33,931 nt of DNA from Burkholderiaceae bacterium (GTDB lineage: Bacteria > Pseudomonadota > Gammaproteobacteria > Burkholderiales > Burkholderiaceae_C), in the NCBI GenBank assembly GCA_031253955.1, contig JAIRVJ010000035.1, positions 1 to 33,931 on the forward strand, written 5' to 3'. Below are positions 16,543-24,160 of the stretch, piece by piece; the stretch's first letter is position 1, and each line of letters begins with the position of its first letter. Below the pieces are notes generated by a model, which was not told the origin of the DNA, made no database searches, and saw only the letters and a program-made list of their open reading frames with translations. The position numbers and the translations under genes were made by a program.

Positions 16543-17448
16543 ATGACGACCCTCATTTGCGGCTCGCTCGCGTTCGACACCATCATGGACTTCGAGGGCC
16601 GGTTTGCCGACCAGATCCTGCCCGCGCAGCTGCACATCCTGAACGTCTCGTTTCTGGTGCCCACGCTGCGGCGCGACTTCGGCGGCTGCGCGGGCAACAT
16701 CGCCTACGCCATGAAGCAGCTTAGCGGCCAGCCGCTGCCGATGGCCGCCGTGGGCAGCGACGCCCAAGACTACCTGGAGCGCCTGCGCGCGCTGGGCATC
16801 GGCTGCGAGTTCGTGCGCGTGCTGCCCGACGCCTACACGGCGCAAGCCATGATCATGACCGACCGGGACAACAACCAGATCACCGCCTTCCACCCCGGCG
16901 CGATGGCACACGCCCACCTGAACGCGGTGCCCGCCGCGCGCGGCGACATCCGCCTGGGCATCGTCTCGCCCGATGGCCGGCAGGCCATGCTCGAACACGC
17001 GGCGCAGTTTCACGAAGCCGGCATTCCATTCGTTTTCGATCCGGGCCAGGGTTTGCCGATGTTCGACGGCCAGGAACTGCGCCGCTTCGTCGAGCTTGCC
17101 AGTTGGGTGGCCGTCAACGATTACGAAGGCCGGATGCTTTGCGAGCGCACCGGCTGGCCGCCGCAAGAACTGTCGCGGCGCGTGCGCGGCCTGATCGTCA
17201 CGCTGGGCGCGGCCGGGTGCGACTTGTGGGAGGACGGGCGCTGCATCCGCATCGAAGGCGTGCCGGCTTGCGAGGTGGTCGATCCCACTGGCTGCGGCGA
17301 CGCCTGGCGCGGCGCGCTGCTGTACGGGCTGGAACAAGGCTGGCCCCTGGCGCGCTGCGCGGCGCTGGGCAACCGCATCGGCGCGCTCAAGGTCGCCACG
17401 CGCGGGCCGCAGAACTACGTGGTGAAGCGCAGCGCGCTGGAGCTTTGA
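16543..17448 (+). CDS. PfkB-family carbohydrate/nucleoside kinase
   Basis: A 301-residue ribokinase/PfkB-fold kinase. Motifs are the N-terminal FGGCAGNIAYAMKQLSG (first PfkB signature region), VPDAYTAQAMIMTDRDNNQITAFHPGAM around the substrate lid, and DPTGCGDAWRGALLYG at residues 247-262, where D253 is the expected catalytic base and GCGD forms the anion hole. It resembles the adenosine-kinase-like subgroup, but the substrate (sugar or nucleoside) cannot be fixed from sequence. It starts six bases after the DUF3426 gene. The 3' end is followed by a strong class C hairpin shared with the convergent dolP gene. Confidence 0.9.
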   Translation: MTTLICGSLAFDTIMDFEGRFADQILPAQLHILNVSFLVPTLRRDFGGCAGNIAYAMKQLSGQPLPMAAVGSDAQDYLERLRALGIGCEFVRVLPDAYTAQAMIMTDRDNNQITAFHPGAMAHAHLNAVPAARGDIRLGIVSPDGRQAMLEHAAQFHEAGIPFVFDPGQGLPMFDGQELRRFVELASWVAVNDYEGRMLCERTGWPPQELSRRVRGLIVTLGAAGCDLWEDGRCIRIEGVPACEVVDPTGCGDAWRGALLYGLEQGWPLARCAALGNRIGALKVATRGPQNYVVKRSALEL

Positions 17449-17466
17449 ACGTTGACGCCGCTTGCC

Positions 17467-17510
17467 TTCCCCTTCGTCATTCCCGCGAAAGCGGGAATGA
17501 CGAAGGGGAA
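17467..17510. repeat. Class C palindrome between convergent pfkB-like gene and dolP
   Basis: A perfect 20-bp inverted repeat (17467-17486 and 17491-17510) around GAAA, containing the class C core CGTCATTCCCGC. It fills most of the 69-base gap between two convergent genes, so it is well placed to serve as a two-way transcript end, although no T run is present. Its arms are extended compared with the copy at 4707-4734. Confidence 0.8.
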
Positions 17511-17517
17511 TAGCCGG

Positions 17518-18297
17518 CTACTGTTTGAGCGGCGGCAGCGGCTGCACTTGGATTGGCGGCTTTTGTTCGATGGCCGGCTGGGTGACCGGGTGAGACACGG
17601 CGCCGGTTTCGGCGGGTGCGGGCGCTGGATCGGATACGGGGGCGCGGGCTGGCGCGGCGGGCGTGCTGGCGTCCGGGTCGTCCGGGTGCAGCGCCGCTTG
17701 CGCGCTGATGAAGTCGATGATCCGCACCACGCGCTCTACGCCTTTGGCGCTGCTGACCACATCCGTGGCCAGCAGCGTCTCGCGCTCAGTCAGCCGGCCC
17801 ATCAGGTAAACCGTGCCGCGCTCGGTCACGACCTTGATGCTGTTGGCCGGCACGCCGTCGGTATGCACCAGGCTGGTTTTGACGCGGGTGGTGATGGACG
17901 AATCGCTGGTGCGCCGCACCAGCGTGGAGTTGGGCCCCACCAGCAGTTCGTTGACCACGCCGGTCACGTCGCCGCCGGCTTTGAGCACCGCGGCCTGCAC
18001 GTCCTGCTTGTCCTGCTCGGTAGGCACCTCGCCGGTGATGAGTACCTTGCGGTAGTAGCTGGTGATGTTGACGTGGCCGCGCTGGCCTTCGCCCAGCAGC
18101 TTCCAGACCGCGTTCAGACTGTCCATTTCGATGCGCTGGTCGGCCAGTTGCGTGCGCGGGCTGCGGCGGTCGGTGACCACCATGCCGCCGGCGGCCGCGC
18201 CACCCACCACCGCCACCGGCACGCAGGCCGACAAGCCGGCGGCCAAAGCCGCCGCCGCGAGCGTCATGCGCACCAGGCGCGCGTATTGCAATTTCAT
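17518..18297 (-). CDS. dolP: Dual-BON-domain outer-membrane lipoprotein DolP
   Basis: A 259-residue lipoprotein. The signal ends with lipobox LSAC and C25 would be lipidated. Two BON domains follow: about residues 51-119 (INITSYYRKVLITGEVP-like segment, DVTGVVNELLV) and 131-196 (SITTRVKTSLVHTDGVPANSIKVVTERGTVYLMG). This is the DolP (YraP) plan; in E. coli DolP sits in the outer membrane and supports envelope integrity. Unlike the 191-residue E. coli protein, it has about 60 extra C-terminal residues rich in Pro and Ala. The start at 18297 has AGGAG nine bases upstream and overlaps the diaA stop as ATGA, so the two are coupled. Confidence 0.92.
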   Translation of the reverse strand: MKLQYARLVRMTLAAAALAAGLSACVPVAVVGGAAAGGMVVTDRRSPRTQLADQRIEMDSLNAVWKLLGEGQRGHVNITSYYRKVLITGEVPTEQDKQDVQAAVLKAGGDVTGVVNELLVGPNSTLVRRTSDSSITTRVKTSLVHTDGVPANSIKVVTERGTVYLMGRLTERETLLATDVVSSAKGVERVVRIIDFISAQAALHPDDPDASTPAAPARAPVSDPAPAPAETGAVSHPVTQPAIEQKPPIQVQPLPPLKQ

Positions 18298-18893
18298 GGG
18301 GTCATCTCCTCGTCGCCCAGCAATTGCTGGTCCAGGTTGTCGCACAAGATGTGCAACAACAGTTGATGGCATTCGTGCACGCGCACGGGCCGCTCGTGCG
18401 GCACGCAGATATGCACATCGGTATCGCGCAGCAGCCGGCCCAGATCGCCCCCGCCGTCGCCGGTCAGGCCGATCACCACCATCTCGCGCTCCTGCGCCGC
18501 CTCGGCGGCGCGCACCAGATTGGCCGCGCGCCCGTTGGAGCTGAGCACCATCAGCGCGTCGCCCGGCTGACCCAGCGCGCGCACCTGCGCCGCAAAGGCA
18601 TCGGCAAACTCGCCGCGCCGCGCGGCGGCGGTGAAGGCGGCCAGATCGGTGCCCAGCGCCAGCGCGGGCAGTTCGGGCCGCTGGCGCTCCAGCCCGCCCA
18701 CCAGCAGCGCCGCCATGTACTGCGCCAGCGCCCCGGAAGCGCCATTGCCGCACAGCATGATGCGCCCGCCCCCGGTCACGCAAGTCAGCAGCGCTTGCGA
18801 GGCTTCCAGCACCGGGCGCGCCAGCGCCTCGGCCCACTGGTACTTCAGGTCGGCGCTGTCAACGAAATGCTGCTGGATGCGCTGCTCGTGCAT
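18294..18893 (-). CDS. diaA: SIS-domain protein, DiaA/GmhA family
   Basis: A 199-residue SIS (sugar isomerase) domain protein. Key segments are IMLCGNGASGALAQYMAALL, PGDALMVLSSNGRAANLVRA and GLTGDGGGDLGRLL. It is close to E. coli DiaA along its length, and its place next to dolP and near yraN and rsmI matches the E. coli order, so I favour DiaA, which stimulates DnaA assembly at the origin, over phosphoheptose isomerase GmhA. Annotation pipelines may call it phosphoheptose isomerase. ATG 18893 (MHEQRIQQHF) aligns with the family start; a TTG at 18902 would add three residues. No strong ribosome site is seen. Confidence 0.85.
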   Translation of the reverse strand: MHEQRIQQHFVDSADLKYQWAEALARPVLEASQALLTCVTGGGRIMLCGNGASGALAQYMAALLVGGLERQRPELPALALGTDLAAFTAAARRGEFADAFAAQVRALGQPGDALMVLSSNGRAANLVRAAEAAQEREMVVIGLTGDGGGDLGRLLRDTDVHICVPHERPVRVHECHQLLLHILCDNLDQQLLGDEEMTP

Positions 18894-18972
18894 GGGCGGC
18901 AATCATACCGTCGAGCGTTGGGCGTGATTTTTCTCCGCGCCCCCTTGCCGGGCTTCATCCGTTGCCGCCCGT

Positions 18973-18989
18973 GAATTACAATGCAATTC
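18973..18989 (+). promoter_or_regulatory. Candidate promoter/operator of the toxin-antitoxin pair
   Basis: A -10-like TACAAT (18977-18982) lies inside a small inverted repeat, GAATT, seven bases, AATTC (18973-18989), 18 bases before the antitoxin start. A weak -35, TTCATC, lies 17 bases upstream at 18954-18959. Autoregulation by antitoxin binding over the -10 would be typical of the family, but it is inferred here from position only. Confidence 0.4.
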
Positions 18990-19007
18990 AATTTTGAAAG
19001 CAAACCG

Positions 19008-19271
19008 ATGGCTGCAAATCAACTCGTCCAAGCCCGCATCGACGGGAACGTGAAGGCCGAAGCCGCGGCGGTTCTGGCCGCGATTGGGCTTACCGTGTCC
19101 GATGCCGTGCGGCTGATGCTCACGAAAATAGCGCGTGAAAAGGAGTTGCCTTTCGATCCGCTGATCCCGAACGAGACCACGATTGCCGCGATGCGGGAAG
19201 CGCGCAAAGGCGGGGGCAAACGCTTTGCCACGCTAGACGATCTGATGGCTGCCCTGAATGCGGACGATTGA
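19008..19271 (+). CDS. RelB/DinJ family antitoxin
   Basis: An 87-residue antitoxin beginning MAANQLVQARIDGNVKAEAA, then VLAAIGLTVSDAVRLMLTKIAREKELPFD, the ribbon-helix-helix DNA-binding segment typical of RelB/DinJ. The C-terminal half (EARKGGGKRFATLDDLMAAL) would wrap the toxin. Start chosen at 19008 because it matches the family and follows GAAAG; an ATG at 18981 would overlap the proposed -10. It overlaps the toxin gene by 14 bases, a normal arrangement for toxin-antitoxin pairs. It lies between diaA and yraN, which are usually neighbours. Confidence 0.9.
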   Translation: MAANQLVQARIDGNVKAEAAAVLAAIGLTVSDAVRLMLTKIAREKELPFDPLIPNETTIAAMREARKGGGKRFATLDDLMAALNADD

Positions 19272-19542
19272 ACTTTTTGGCCAATTCAGGCGCGACTACA
19301 AGCGCGAGAAGAAAGGCGAGCATCGCGCCACGCTTGACGCCGACTTTCAAGCCATCGTGTCCGCATTGCAGGCTGATCTTCCGCTGGAACCTCGCCACCG
19401 CGACCACGCGCTGATCGGCGACTGGAAAGACCACAGGGATTGCCACGTAAAGCCCGACCTCGTGCTGATTTACAGTAAGCCCGATGCGGGCACGTTGCAA
19501 CTGGTCCGGCTTGGCTCGCATTCGGAGCTTGGCTTGTGTTGA
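19258..19542 (+). CDS. YafQ-type (RelE superfamily) mRNA interferase toxin
   Basis: A 94-residue toxin. The catalytic residues known for E. coli YafQ have counterparts here: H50 (RDHALIGDW), H63 and D67 (DCHVKPD) and H88 (GSHSEL). The SWK/GDWKDHRDCHVKPDLVLIY-like block is the YafQ hallmark. In known members it cleaves mRNA in the ribosome, notably at Lys codons. The active site looks intact, so the gene is probably functional and needs its antitoxin, which is encoded immediately upstream with a 14-base overlap. Confidence 0.9.
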   Translation: MRTIELFGQFRRDYKREKKGEHRATLDADFQAIVSALQADLPLEPRHRDHALIGDWKDHRDCHVKPDLVLIYSKPDAGTLQLVRLGSHSELGLC

Positions 19543-19557
19543 GCTTGCGCCAAGCGT

Positions 19558-19938
19558 TCAACCCGCATCAAACGCCCCCTTGATCCAGCGAATGCCTTCG
19601 CCCTCGATCGCCAGCACATCGAAGCGGCACGGCGGCGGCGCGCGCAGCCGCGCCAGGTAGTGCCGCGCGGCCAGCACGATACGGCGCTGCTTGGCCGCGT
19701 CCACGCTGGCCGCCGCCCCGCCGTGGCCGCCCGCGGCGCGCGCGCGCACCTCCACGAACACCAGGGCGCCGCCGCGCTCGCGCAAAATCAGGTCAATCTC
19801 GCCGCCGCCGCGTCCCGGCGTCCGATAATTGCGCGCCACCAGCCGCAAGCCCGCCGCCCGCAGATGCGCCAGCGCCCGGTCTTCGGCGGCCTGCCCGCGC
19901 AGCCGGGTCGTGCCGGTCCACTGTGCCCAGAATGTCAT
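19558..19938 (-). CDS. yraN: YraN family (UPF0102) endonuclease-like protein
   Basis: A 126-residue protein of the UPF0102 family with a restriction-endonuclease-like fold. The diagnostic stretch is GEIDLILRERGGALVFVEVRAR, preceded by GQAAEDRALAHLRAAGLRLVARNYR and followed by VDAAKQRRIVLAARHYL. The E, D and ExR residues fit a PD-(D/E)XK core. No biochemical role is firmly established. Its ATG at 19938 overlaps the start codon of the divergent rsmI by two bases, so each gene's promoter must lie within the other. The cluster rsmI-yraN-diaA-dolP is conserved in proteobacteria, here with a toxin-antitoxin pair in the middle. Confidence 0.9.
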   Translation of the reverse strand: MTFWAQWTGTTRLRGQAAEDRALAHLRAAGLRLVARNYRTPGRGGGEIDLILRERGGALVFVEVRARAAGGHGGAAASVDAAKQRRIVLAARHYLARLRAPPPCRFDVLAIEGEGIRWIKGAFDAG

Positions 19939-20866
19939 GAACGATTCATGCTCCGCCGATTACAGCCTCGCGCTGCGCGCCGCGCGGCAGGCTGCCGGGG
20001 CGCAGCATTATCCGGCGGGCGCGCTGTACGTCGTTGCCACGCCTATCGGCAATCTGGCCGATATCACCCTGCGCGCGCTGCATGTGCTCGACCTGGCCGA
20101 CGCCATCGCCTGCGAAGACACGCGCCAGACCCGCCACCTGCTGCGCGCCTGCGGCATCGACAAACCCGCCGCCGCCTTCATCGCAGCCCACCAGCACAAC
20201 GAAGCGCAAGCCGCGCAAGCCGTGCTCGCGCGCCTGCAAGCCGGCCAGCGCGTAGCCTGCGTGAGCGACGCCGGCACGCCCGCCGTGAGCGACCCCGGCG
20301 CGCGCCTGGTTGCCGCGTGCGCCGCGCAAGGCTGGCGCGCCGTGCCTGTGCCGGGCGCTAGCAGCGTCACGGCGCTGCTTTCGGCGGCCGGTCTTGAAGG
20401 CGACGGGCGCTATGTGTTTGAAGGCTTTTTGCCCGTCAAGTCAGGCGAGCGGCAAGCGGCGTTGGCGCGCCTGCAACACGAGCCGCGCGCCGTGGTGTTG
20501 CTGGAAGCGCCGCACCGCATCGCCGCGCTGGCCGATGCGTTGGCCGCCGCCTTCGGCGCGCGCGCCGTTACCGTGGCGCGCGAATTGACCAAGCAGTTCG
20601 AGCAGATCGCCACGCTGCCTTGCGCCGAATTCCCCGCGTGGCTGGCCGCCGACCCGCAACGCCTGCGCGGCGAATTCGCGCTCGTGCTGCACCCGCACAG
20701 CGCCGCCGCCCGCCCGCAGCACGGCCACGAGCGCGTGCTGCGCGCCCTGCTCGCCGAGTTGCCCTTGAAAACCGCCGTCCGCCTGGCTGCTCAAATCACC
20801 GGCGCGCCGCGCAACACGCTCTATGAGCAAGCGCTGGCGCTGCGCGTACCCGCGCCGCTTATGTAG
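19937..20866 (+). CDS. rsmI: 16S rRNA (cytidine(1402)-2'-O)-methyltransferase RsmI
   Basis: RsmI methylates the ribose of C1402 in the decoding centre of 16S rRNA using S-adenosylmethionine. The tetrapyrrole-methylase-type fold is shown by LYVVATPIGNLADITLRALH, IACEDTRQTRHLL, CVSDAGTPAVSDPGARLV and VPGASSVTALLSAAGL. ELTKQFEQ and the C-terminal helix-turn-helix-like region (LPLKTAVRLAAQITGAPRNT) complete it. The length of 309 residues is a little over E. coli (286), with a roughly 25-residue N-terminal lead. The start at 19937 overlaps the divergent yraN start. The stop codon TAG is contributed by the first bases of a class B repeat, so the last residues may have changed when that repeat arrived. 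Confidence 0.94.
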   Translation: MNDSCSADYSLALRAARQAAGAQHYPAGALYVVATPIGNLADITLRALHVLDLADAIACEDTRQTRHLLRACGIDKPAAAFIAAHQHNEAQAAQAVLARLQAGQRVACVSDAGTPAVSDPGARLVAACAAQGWRAVPVPGASSVTALLSAAGLEGDGRYVFEGFLPVKSGERQAALARLQHEPRAVVLLEAPHRIAALADALAAAFGARAVTVARELTKQFEQIATLPCAEFPAWLAADPQRLRGEFALVLHPHSAAARPQHGHERVLRALLAELPLKTAVRLAAQITGAPRNTLYEQALALRVPAPLM

Positions 20867-20952
20867 GGGCGAAAATTTTTTCGCCCTTGCGCTGGAAGAA
20901 AAACGGCGCTCTGAATGAGGCGCAGCGGGGCGAAAGATTTTTCGCCCCTGCA
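20863..20952. repeat. Class B palindromic repeat, complete copy
   Basis: About 90 bases. The left part GTAGGGGCG opens an A/T palindrome ending in CGCCC; the right part is its mirror ending CGCCCCTGC, with a central stretch that includes GAATGAGGCGCAGC. The centre and order match the copy at 32064-32151. The repeat starts at the rsmI stop codon. Confidence 0.8.
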
Positions 20953-20967
20953 TGAGTGATACTTGAC

Positions 20968-21075
20968 TGCACTCCTCGATTAATAGCTAATAGCCAAAAT
21001 ATAATATGTATTCACATGTATTAAACGTTATCAAATATCCAATATATTTTGATAATATGCTACTAAAACAGTAGT
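20968..21075. repeat. AT-rich class D region upstream of the exporter operon
   Basis: A sharply AT-rich block of about 105 bases (ATTAATAGCTAATAGCC, many AATAT runs, TTGATAATATGC) in GC-rich surroundings. It ends with TGCTACTAAAACAGTAG (21058-21074), related to the motifs at 7945 and 10870. Its start resembles the AT-rich block at 28497 (AATTAATAGCTA). It probably holds the promoter of the exporter operon, but no single -35/-10 pair stands out. The 89 bases from 21076 to the adaptor gene show nothing else. Confidence 0.6.
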
Positions 21076-21164
21076 TCGTGCTTCGGTGCGGCGCGGCTGG
21101 CTGAGCGGAAATATGATGCGTGTCGTTTCTTACCGTTCCTCCACGCTTAACGGCGTGTCTTGCC

Positions 21165-22175
21165 ATGAAAAAAAGATTGCTGATCGTTGCCGCCCTGCTC
21201 GCGCTTGCGGGCGCGGGGCTGGCGGTGTACAAGTTGCGCAAGCCTGTGGAGCAGGGGCAGATCGTGCTGTATGGCAATGTGGATTTGCGGCAGGTGTCGC
21301 TGGCGTTCAAAGACAGCGAGCGCATCGCGCGCGTGCTGGTGCAAGAGGGCGACCGGGTGCATGCCGGGCAGTTGCTGGCGCAGCTGGATACCACCTTGCT
21401 GGCGTTGCGCGTGGCGCAGGCGCGGGCGCAGGCGGGCGCGCAAAACGAAGTGCTGCACCGCCTGGAAGCGGGCAACCGGCCTGAAGAAATCGCGCAGGCG
21501 CGCGCCAATGTGCAGGCCGCGCAGGCCGATGCGCAACTGGCGCGCCAGCAGATCGACCGGCTCGAAGCCATCGGCAACACCACCGAGGGCCGTGCCGTCA
21601 GCCAGCAGGATCTGGACGCCGCGCGCGCCCGGCACGCGGTCACGCTGGCGCAACTGGAAAGCGCGCGCAAGGGCGAGCGGCTGGCCGTGCTCGGCCCGCG
21701 CAAGGAAGACATCGCGCAGGCGCGCGCCCAACTGGAAGTGGCGCGCGCCAGCCTCGCACTGCTGGAGCAGCAACTGACGGACGCGCAGCTGAACTCGCCC
21801 ATCGACGCCGTGGTGCGCGCGCGCCTGCTGGAGCCGGGCGACATGGCCTCGCCCCAGCGCCCGGTGTTCACGCTGGCGATTACCGACCCCAAATGGGTGC
21901 GCGCCTATGTGGCTGAAACCGATCTGGCCCGCATCCGCCCCGGCATGGCCGCGCAAGTGCAGATCGACGGCATGGCCGCGCCGATGACCGGGCGTGTGGG
22001 CTACATCGCATCGGTGGCCGAGTTCACGCCCAAGACCGTGCAGACCGAAGAGCTGCGCAGCAGCCTGGTCTATGAAATCCGCGTGCTCACCGACGACCCC
22101 GGCGACCATCTGCGCCTGGGTATGCCGGCCACGGTGCGCATCGCTGCGCAAGAAGCCGCCACGCCCGCGCCCTGA
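21165..22175 (+). CDS. HlyD-family periplasmic adaptor (YbhG-like)
   Basis: A 336-residue membrane-fusion protein. A single N-terminal membrane anchor (MKKRLLIVAALLALAGAGLA) is followed by a biotinyl-lipoyl half (VQEGDRVHAGQLLAQLD). Then comes a long Ala/Gln/Arg-rich coiled-coil hairpin (about residues 80-200, with repeated AQARAQ and ARKGER segments), the second lipoyl half (LNSPIDAVVRARLLEPGDMA) and beta-barrel strands. Length and order match E. coli YbhG. The adaptor would bridge the inner-membrane ABC complex and the outer-membrane factor encoded at the end of the operon. The stop shares one base with the next start (TGATG), indicating coupling. No strong ribosome site is visible. Confidence 0.92.
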   Translation: MKKRLLIVAALLALAGAGLAVYKLRKPVEQGQIVLYGNVDLRQVSLAFKDSERIARVLVQEGDRVHAGQLLAQLDTTLLALRVAQARAQAGAQNEVLHRLEAGNRPEEIAQARANVQAAQADAQLARQQIDRLEAIGNTTEGRAVSQQDLDAARARHAVTLAQLESARKGERLAVLGPRKEDIAQARAQLEVARASLALLEQQLTDAQLNSPIDAVVRARLLEPGDMASPQRPVFTLAITDPKWVRAYVAETDLARIRPGMAAQVQIDGMAAPMTGRVGYIASVAEFTPKTVQTEELRSSLVYEIRVLTDDPGDHLRLGMPATVRIAAQEAATPAP

Positions 22176-24160
22176 TGACCGCCGCCGCGCCCGCCCTCGT
22201 TGCGCGGGGGCTTTGCAAACAGTTCGCGCAGCCGCGCGGCGCGGCCCCGGTGCGGGCGCTTGACGCGGTGAGTTTGCAAGCGCGCGCGGGCGAAGTGACC
22301 GCGCTGGTCGGGCCGGACGGCGCGGGCAAGACCACGCTGCTGCGGTTGGCCGCCGGCCTGCTGCGCGCCGACGGGGGCGATTTGCAGGTGCTGGGGATCG
22401 ACGTGGCCGCCCATCCGCAAGCGGTGCAGGAGCGCATCGGCTACATGCCGCAACGCTTCGGGCTGTATGACGACCTGAGCGTGCAAGAAAACCTTGATCT
22501 GTACGCCGACCTGCACGGCATCGCGCACGCCGAGCGGCACGAGCGTTACGCGCGGCTGCTGGCGATGACCGACCTGGCGCGCTTTACCGCCCGCCTGGCC
22601 GGGCAACTGTCGGGCGGCATGAAACAAAAGCTCGGTCTGGCATGCACGCTGGTGCGCGCGCCGCCGCTGCTGCTGCTCGACGAGCCGACGGTGGGCGTCG
22701 ATCCCCTCTCGCGCCGCGAGCTATGGCAGATCGTGCAGCAACTGGTGGATGACGGCCTGACGGTGCTGATGAGCACTGCCTACCTGGACGAGGCCGAGCG
22801 TTGCGCGCAGGTGTACATCCTGGACGAAGGCCGCTTGCTGGCCGAAGGCGCGCCTGCATCGTTGCGCGCGCACGCGCAGGGGCGCGTTTTCGTGGCGCCG
22901 CCACCCGCAGGCCAGAGCGCCCGCGCCTTGCAGGCGCGCCTGCTCGATGAACGCGCCGCGATTGCCGACGCCGTGCCCCAAGGCGGCGCGGTGCGCTTCG
23001 TGCGGCAGGAGGATGCGCCCGATATGCCGGATTTGCCCGGTGTCCACCCCGTGCCCGCGCGGCTGGAAGATGGGTTCATGCTGCTGCTGCGCGCGCGGCA
23101 TGAGGGCCTGAAACCGGATGCAGGGACGAAAAATTTTTCGCCCGGCAGCGCACCATTGGAAACGCCGCTCATCGCTAAACGCGAGGATGAAAAATTTTTC
23201 GCCCCTACCCAGGAACCTGCATCAAATTCCCCGTCATTCCCGCGCAGGCGGGAATCCATAGAAGTTGATTCCGAGGTGGCGCTCATGGATTCCCGCCTGC
23301 GCGGGAATGACGAAAGAAAGGTTGCGCCGGCTCCCATCCCAACCTTCCCCCCCACGCGGAGGAAGGAGGAGGCACAAGCGGGCGAGGAAAAAGAACCGTC
23401 CGAAACCATCATCGAAGTGCGCGATCTCACCCGCAAATTCGGCGACTTCACCGCTGTGGACAACACCAGTTTCAGCGTCGCGCGCGGCGAGGTGTTCGGG
23501 CTGCTCGGCCCCAATGGGGCGGGCAAGACCACCACCTTCCGCATGTTGTGCGGGCTGCTGCCCGCCAGCGGCGGCACGCTGCGCGTGGCGGGGGTTGATC
23601 TGCGCCGCGCGCGCGCCCAGGCGCGGCGCAACATCGGCTACGTGGCGCAAAAGTTTTCGCTTTACGGCAACCTCACGGTCGATGAGAACCTGGCCTTTTT
23701 CGGCGGCGTCTACGGCCTGCGCGGGCGGCGGCTGCGCGAGCGCATGGGCGCGGTGCTGCGCGACTTCGACCTGCAAGGCGCGGGGGCCGTGACCACCGGC
23801 CAGCTTCCCGGTGGCTTCAAGCGGCGGCTGGCAATGGCTGCCGCGCTGCTGCACGAGCCGGACATTCTGTTTCTGGACGAACCCACCAGCGGCGCCGACC
23901 CGCTGGCGCGGCGCGAATTCTGGCGCCGCATCACCGCGCTGGCCGCAGGCGGCGTGACGGTGGTCGTCACCACGCACTTCATGGAAGAAGCCGAATACTG
24001 CGACCGCATCGTGATTCAGGACGCGGGCCGCGTGCTCGCCCTGGGCACGCCACGCCAGGTGCGCGCGCAAGGCAGCAGGGACGGGCGCGAGGCGGACGAT
24101 ATGGAGCAGGCTTTCATCCAGATCGTCGAAGCGGCGCGGGCGGTGGAGGCTGCAATATGA
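22175..24160 (+). CDS. Double ABC ATPase (YbhF-like) with repeat-derived linker
   Basis: A 661-residue fusion of two ATP-binding cassettes for an ABC-2 exporter. Cassette one: Walker A GPDGAGKTT (46-54), signature LSGGM (145-149), Walker B LLLLDEP (165-171). Cassette two: Walker A GPNGAGKTT (445-453), degenerate signature LPGGF (544-548), Walker B ILFLDEP (564-570), then THFMEEAEYCDR. E. coli YbhF has the same plan but only 578 residues. The extra length lies in the linker, about residues 314-405, which is translated from class B, class C and class A repeats in a row and shows KNFSPG, SFPRRRES, SRLRGND and APIPTFP peptides. The frame stays open through about 255 bases of repeat. Both cassettes look catalytically intact. 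Confidence 0.93.
   Translation: MTAAAPALVARGLCKQFAQPRGAAPVRALDAVSLQARAGEVTALVGPDGAGKTTLLRLAAGLLRADGGDLQVLGIDVAAHPQAVQERIGYMPQRFGLYDDLSVQENLDLYADLHGIAHAERHERYARLLAMTDLARFTARLAGQLSGGMKQKLGLACTLVRAPPLLLLDEPTVGVDPLSRRELWQIVQQLVDDGLTVLMSTAYLDEAERCAQVYILDEGRLLAEGAPASLRAHAQGRVFVAPPPAGQSARALQARLLDERAAIADAVPQGGAVRFVRQEDAPDMPDLPGVHPVPARLEDGFMLLLRARHEGLKPDAGTKNFSPGSAPLETPLIAKREDEKFFAPTQEPASNSPSFPRRRESIEVDSEVALMDSRLRGNDERKVAPAPIPTFPPTRRKEEAQAGEEKEPSETIIEVRDLTRKFGDFTAVDNTSFSVARGEVFGLLGPNGAGKTTTFRMLCGLLPASGGTLRVAGVDLRRARAQARRNIGYVAQKFSLYGNLTVDENLAFFGGVYGLRGRRLRERMGAVLRDFDLQGAGAVTTGQLPGGFKRRLAMAAALLHEPDILFLDEPTSGADPLARREFWRRITALAAGGVTVVVTTHFMEEAEYCDRIVIQDAGRVLALGTPRQVRAQGSRDGREADDMEQAFIQIVEAARAVEAAI
23119..23373. 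repeat. Class B, C and A repeats inside the ABC ATPase gene
   Basis: Three repeat classes lie side by side in coding sequence. Class B occupies about 23119-23208 with both A/T palindromes. Class C occupies 23232-23312 and has perfect 28-bp arms (23232-23259 and 23285-23312) around a 25-base loop. Class A occupies about 23330-23373. All are read in the ATPase frame without a stop codon. The order and the clean junctions suggest that repeats came in one after another at a tolerant linker. Confidence 0.85.

Noticed and set aside
17467-17510. Class C hairpin as a standard intrinsic terminator
   Set aside because: The stem is strong but no T run follows on either strand, so it is recorded as a repeat that may act as a transcript end rather than as a proven terminator.
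18298-18837. Long open frame running upstream of dolP, making an apparent 439-residue protein
   Set aside because: The upstream part lies out of frame inside diaA, whose SIS-domain product is clear. The lipoprotein signal and ribosome site place the dolP start at 18297.
19829-19936. Longer N terminus for rsmI
   Set aside because: This part lies within yraN on the opposite strand and has no RsmI-like sequence; ATG 19937 fits the family.
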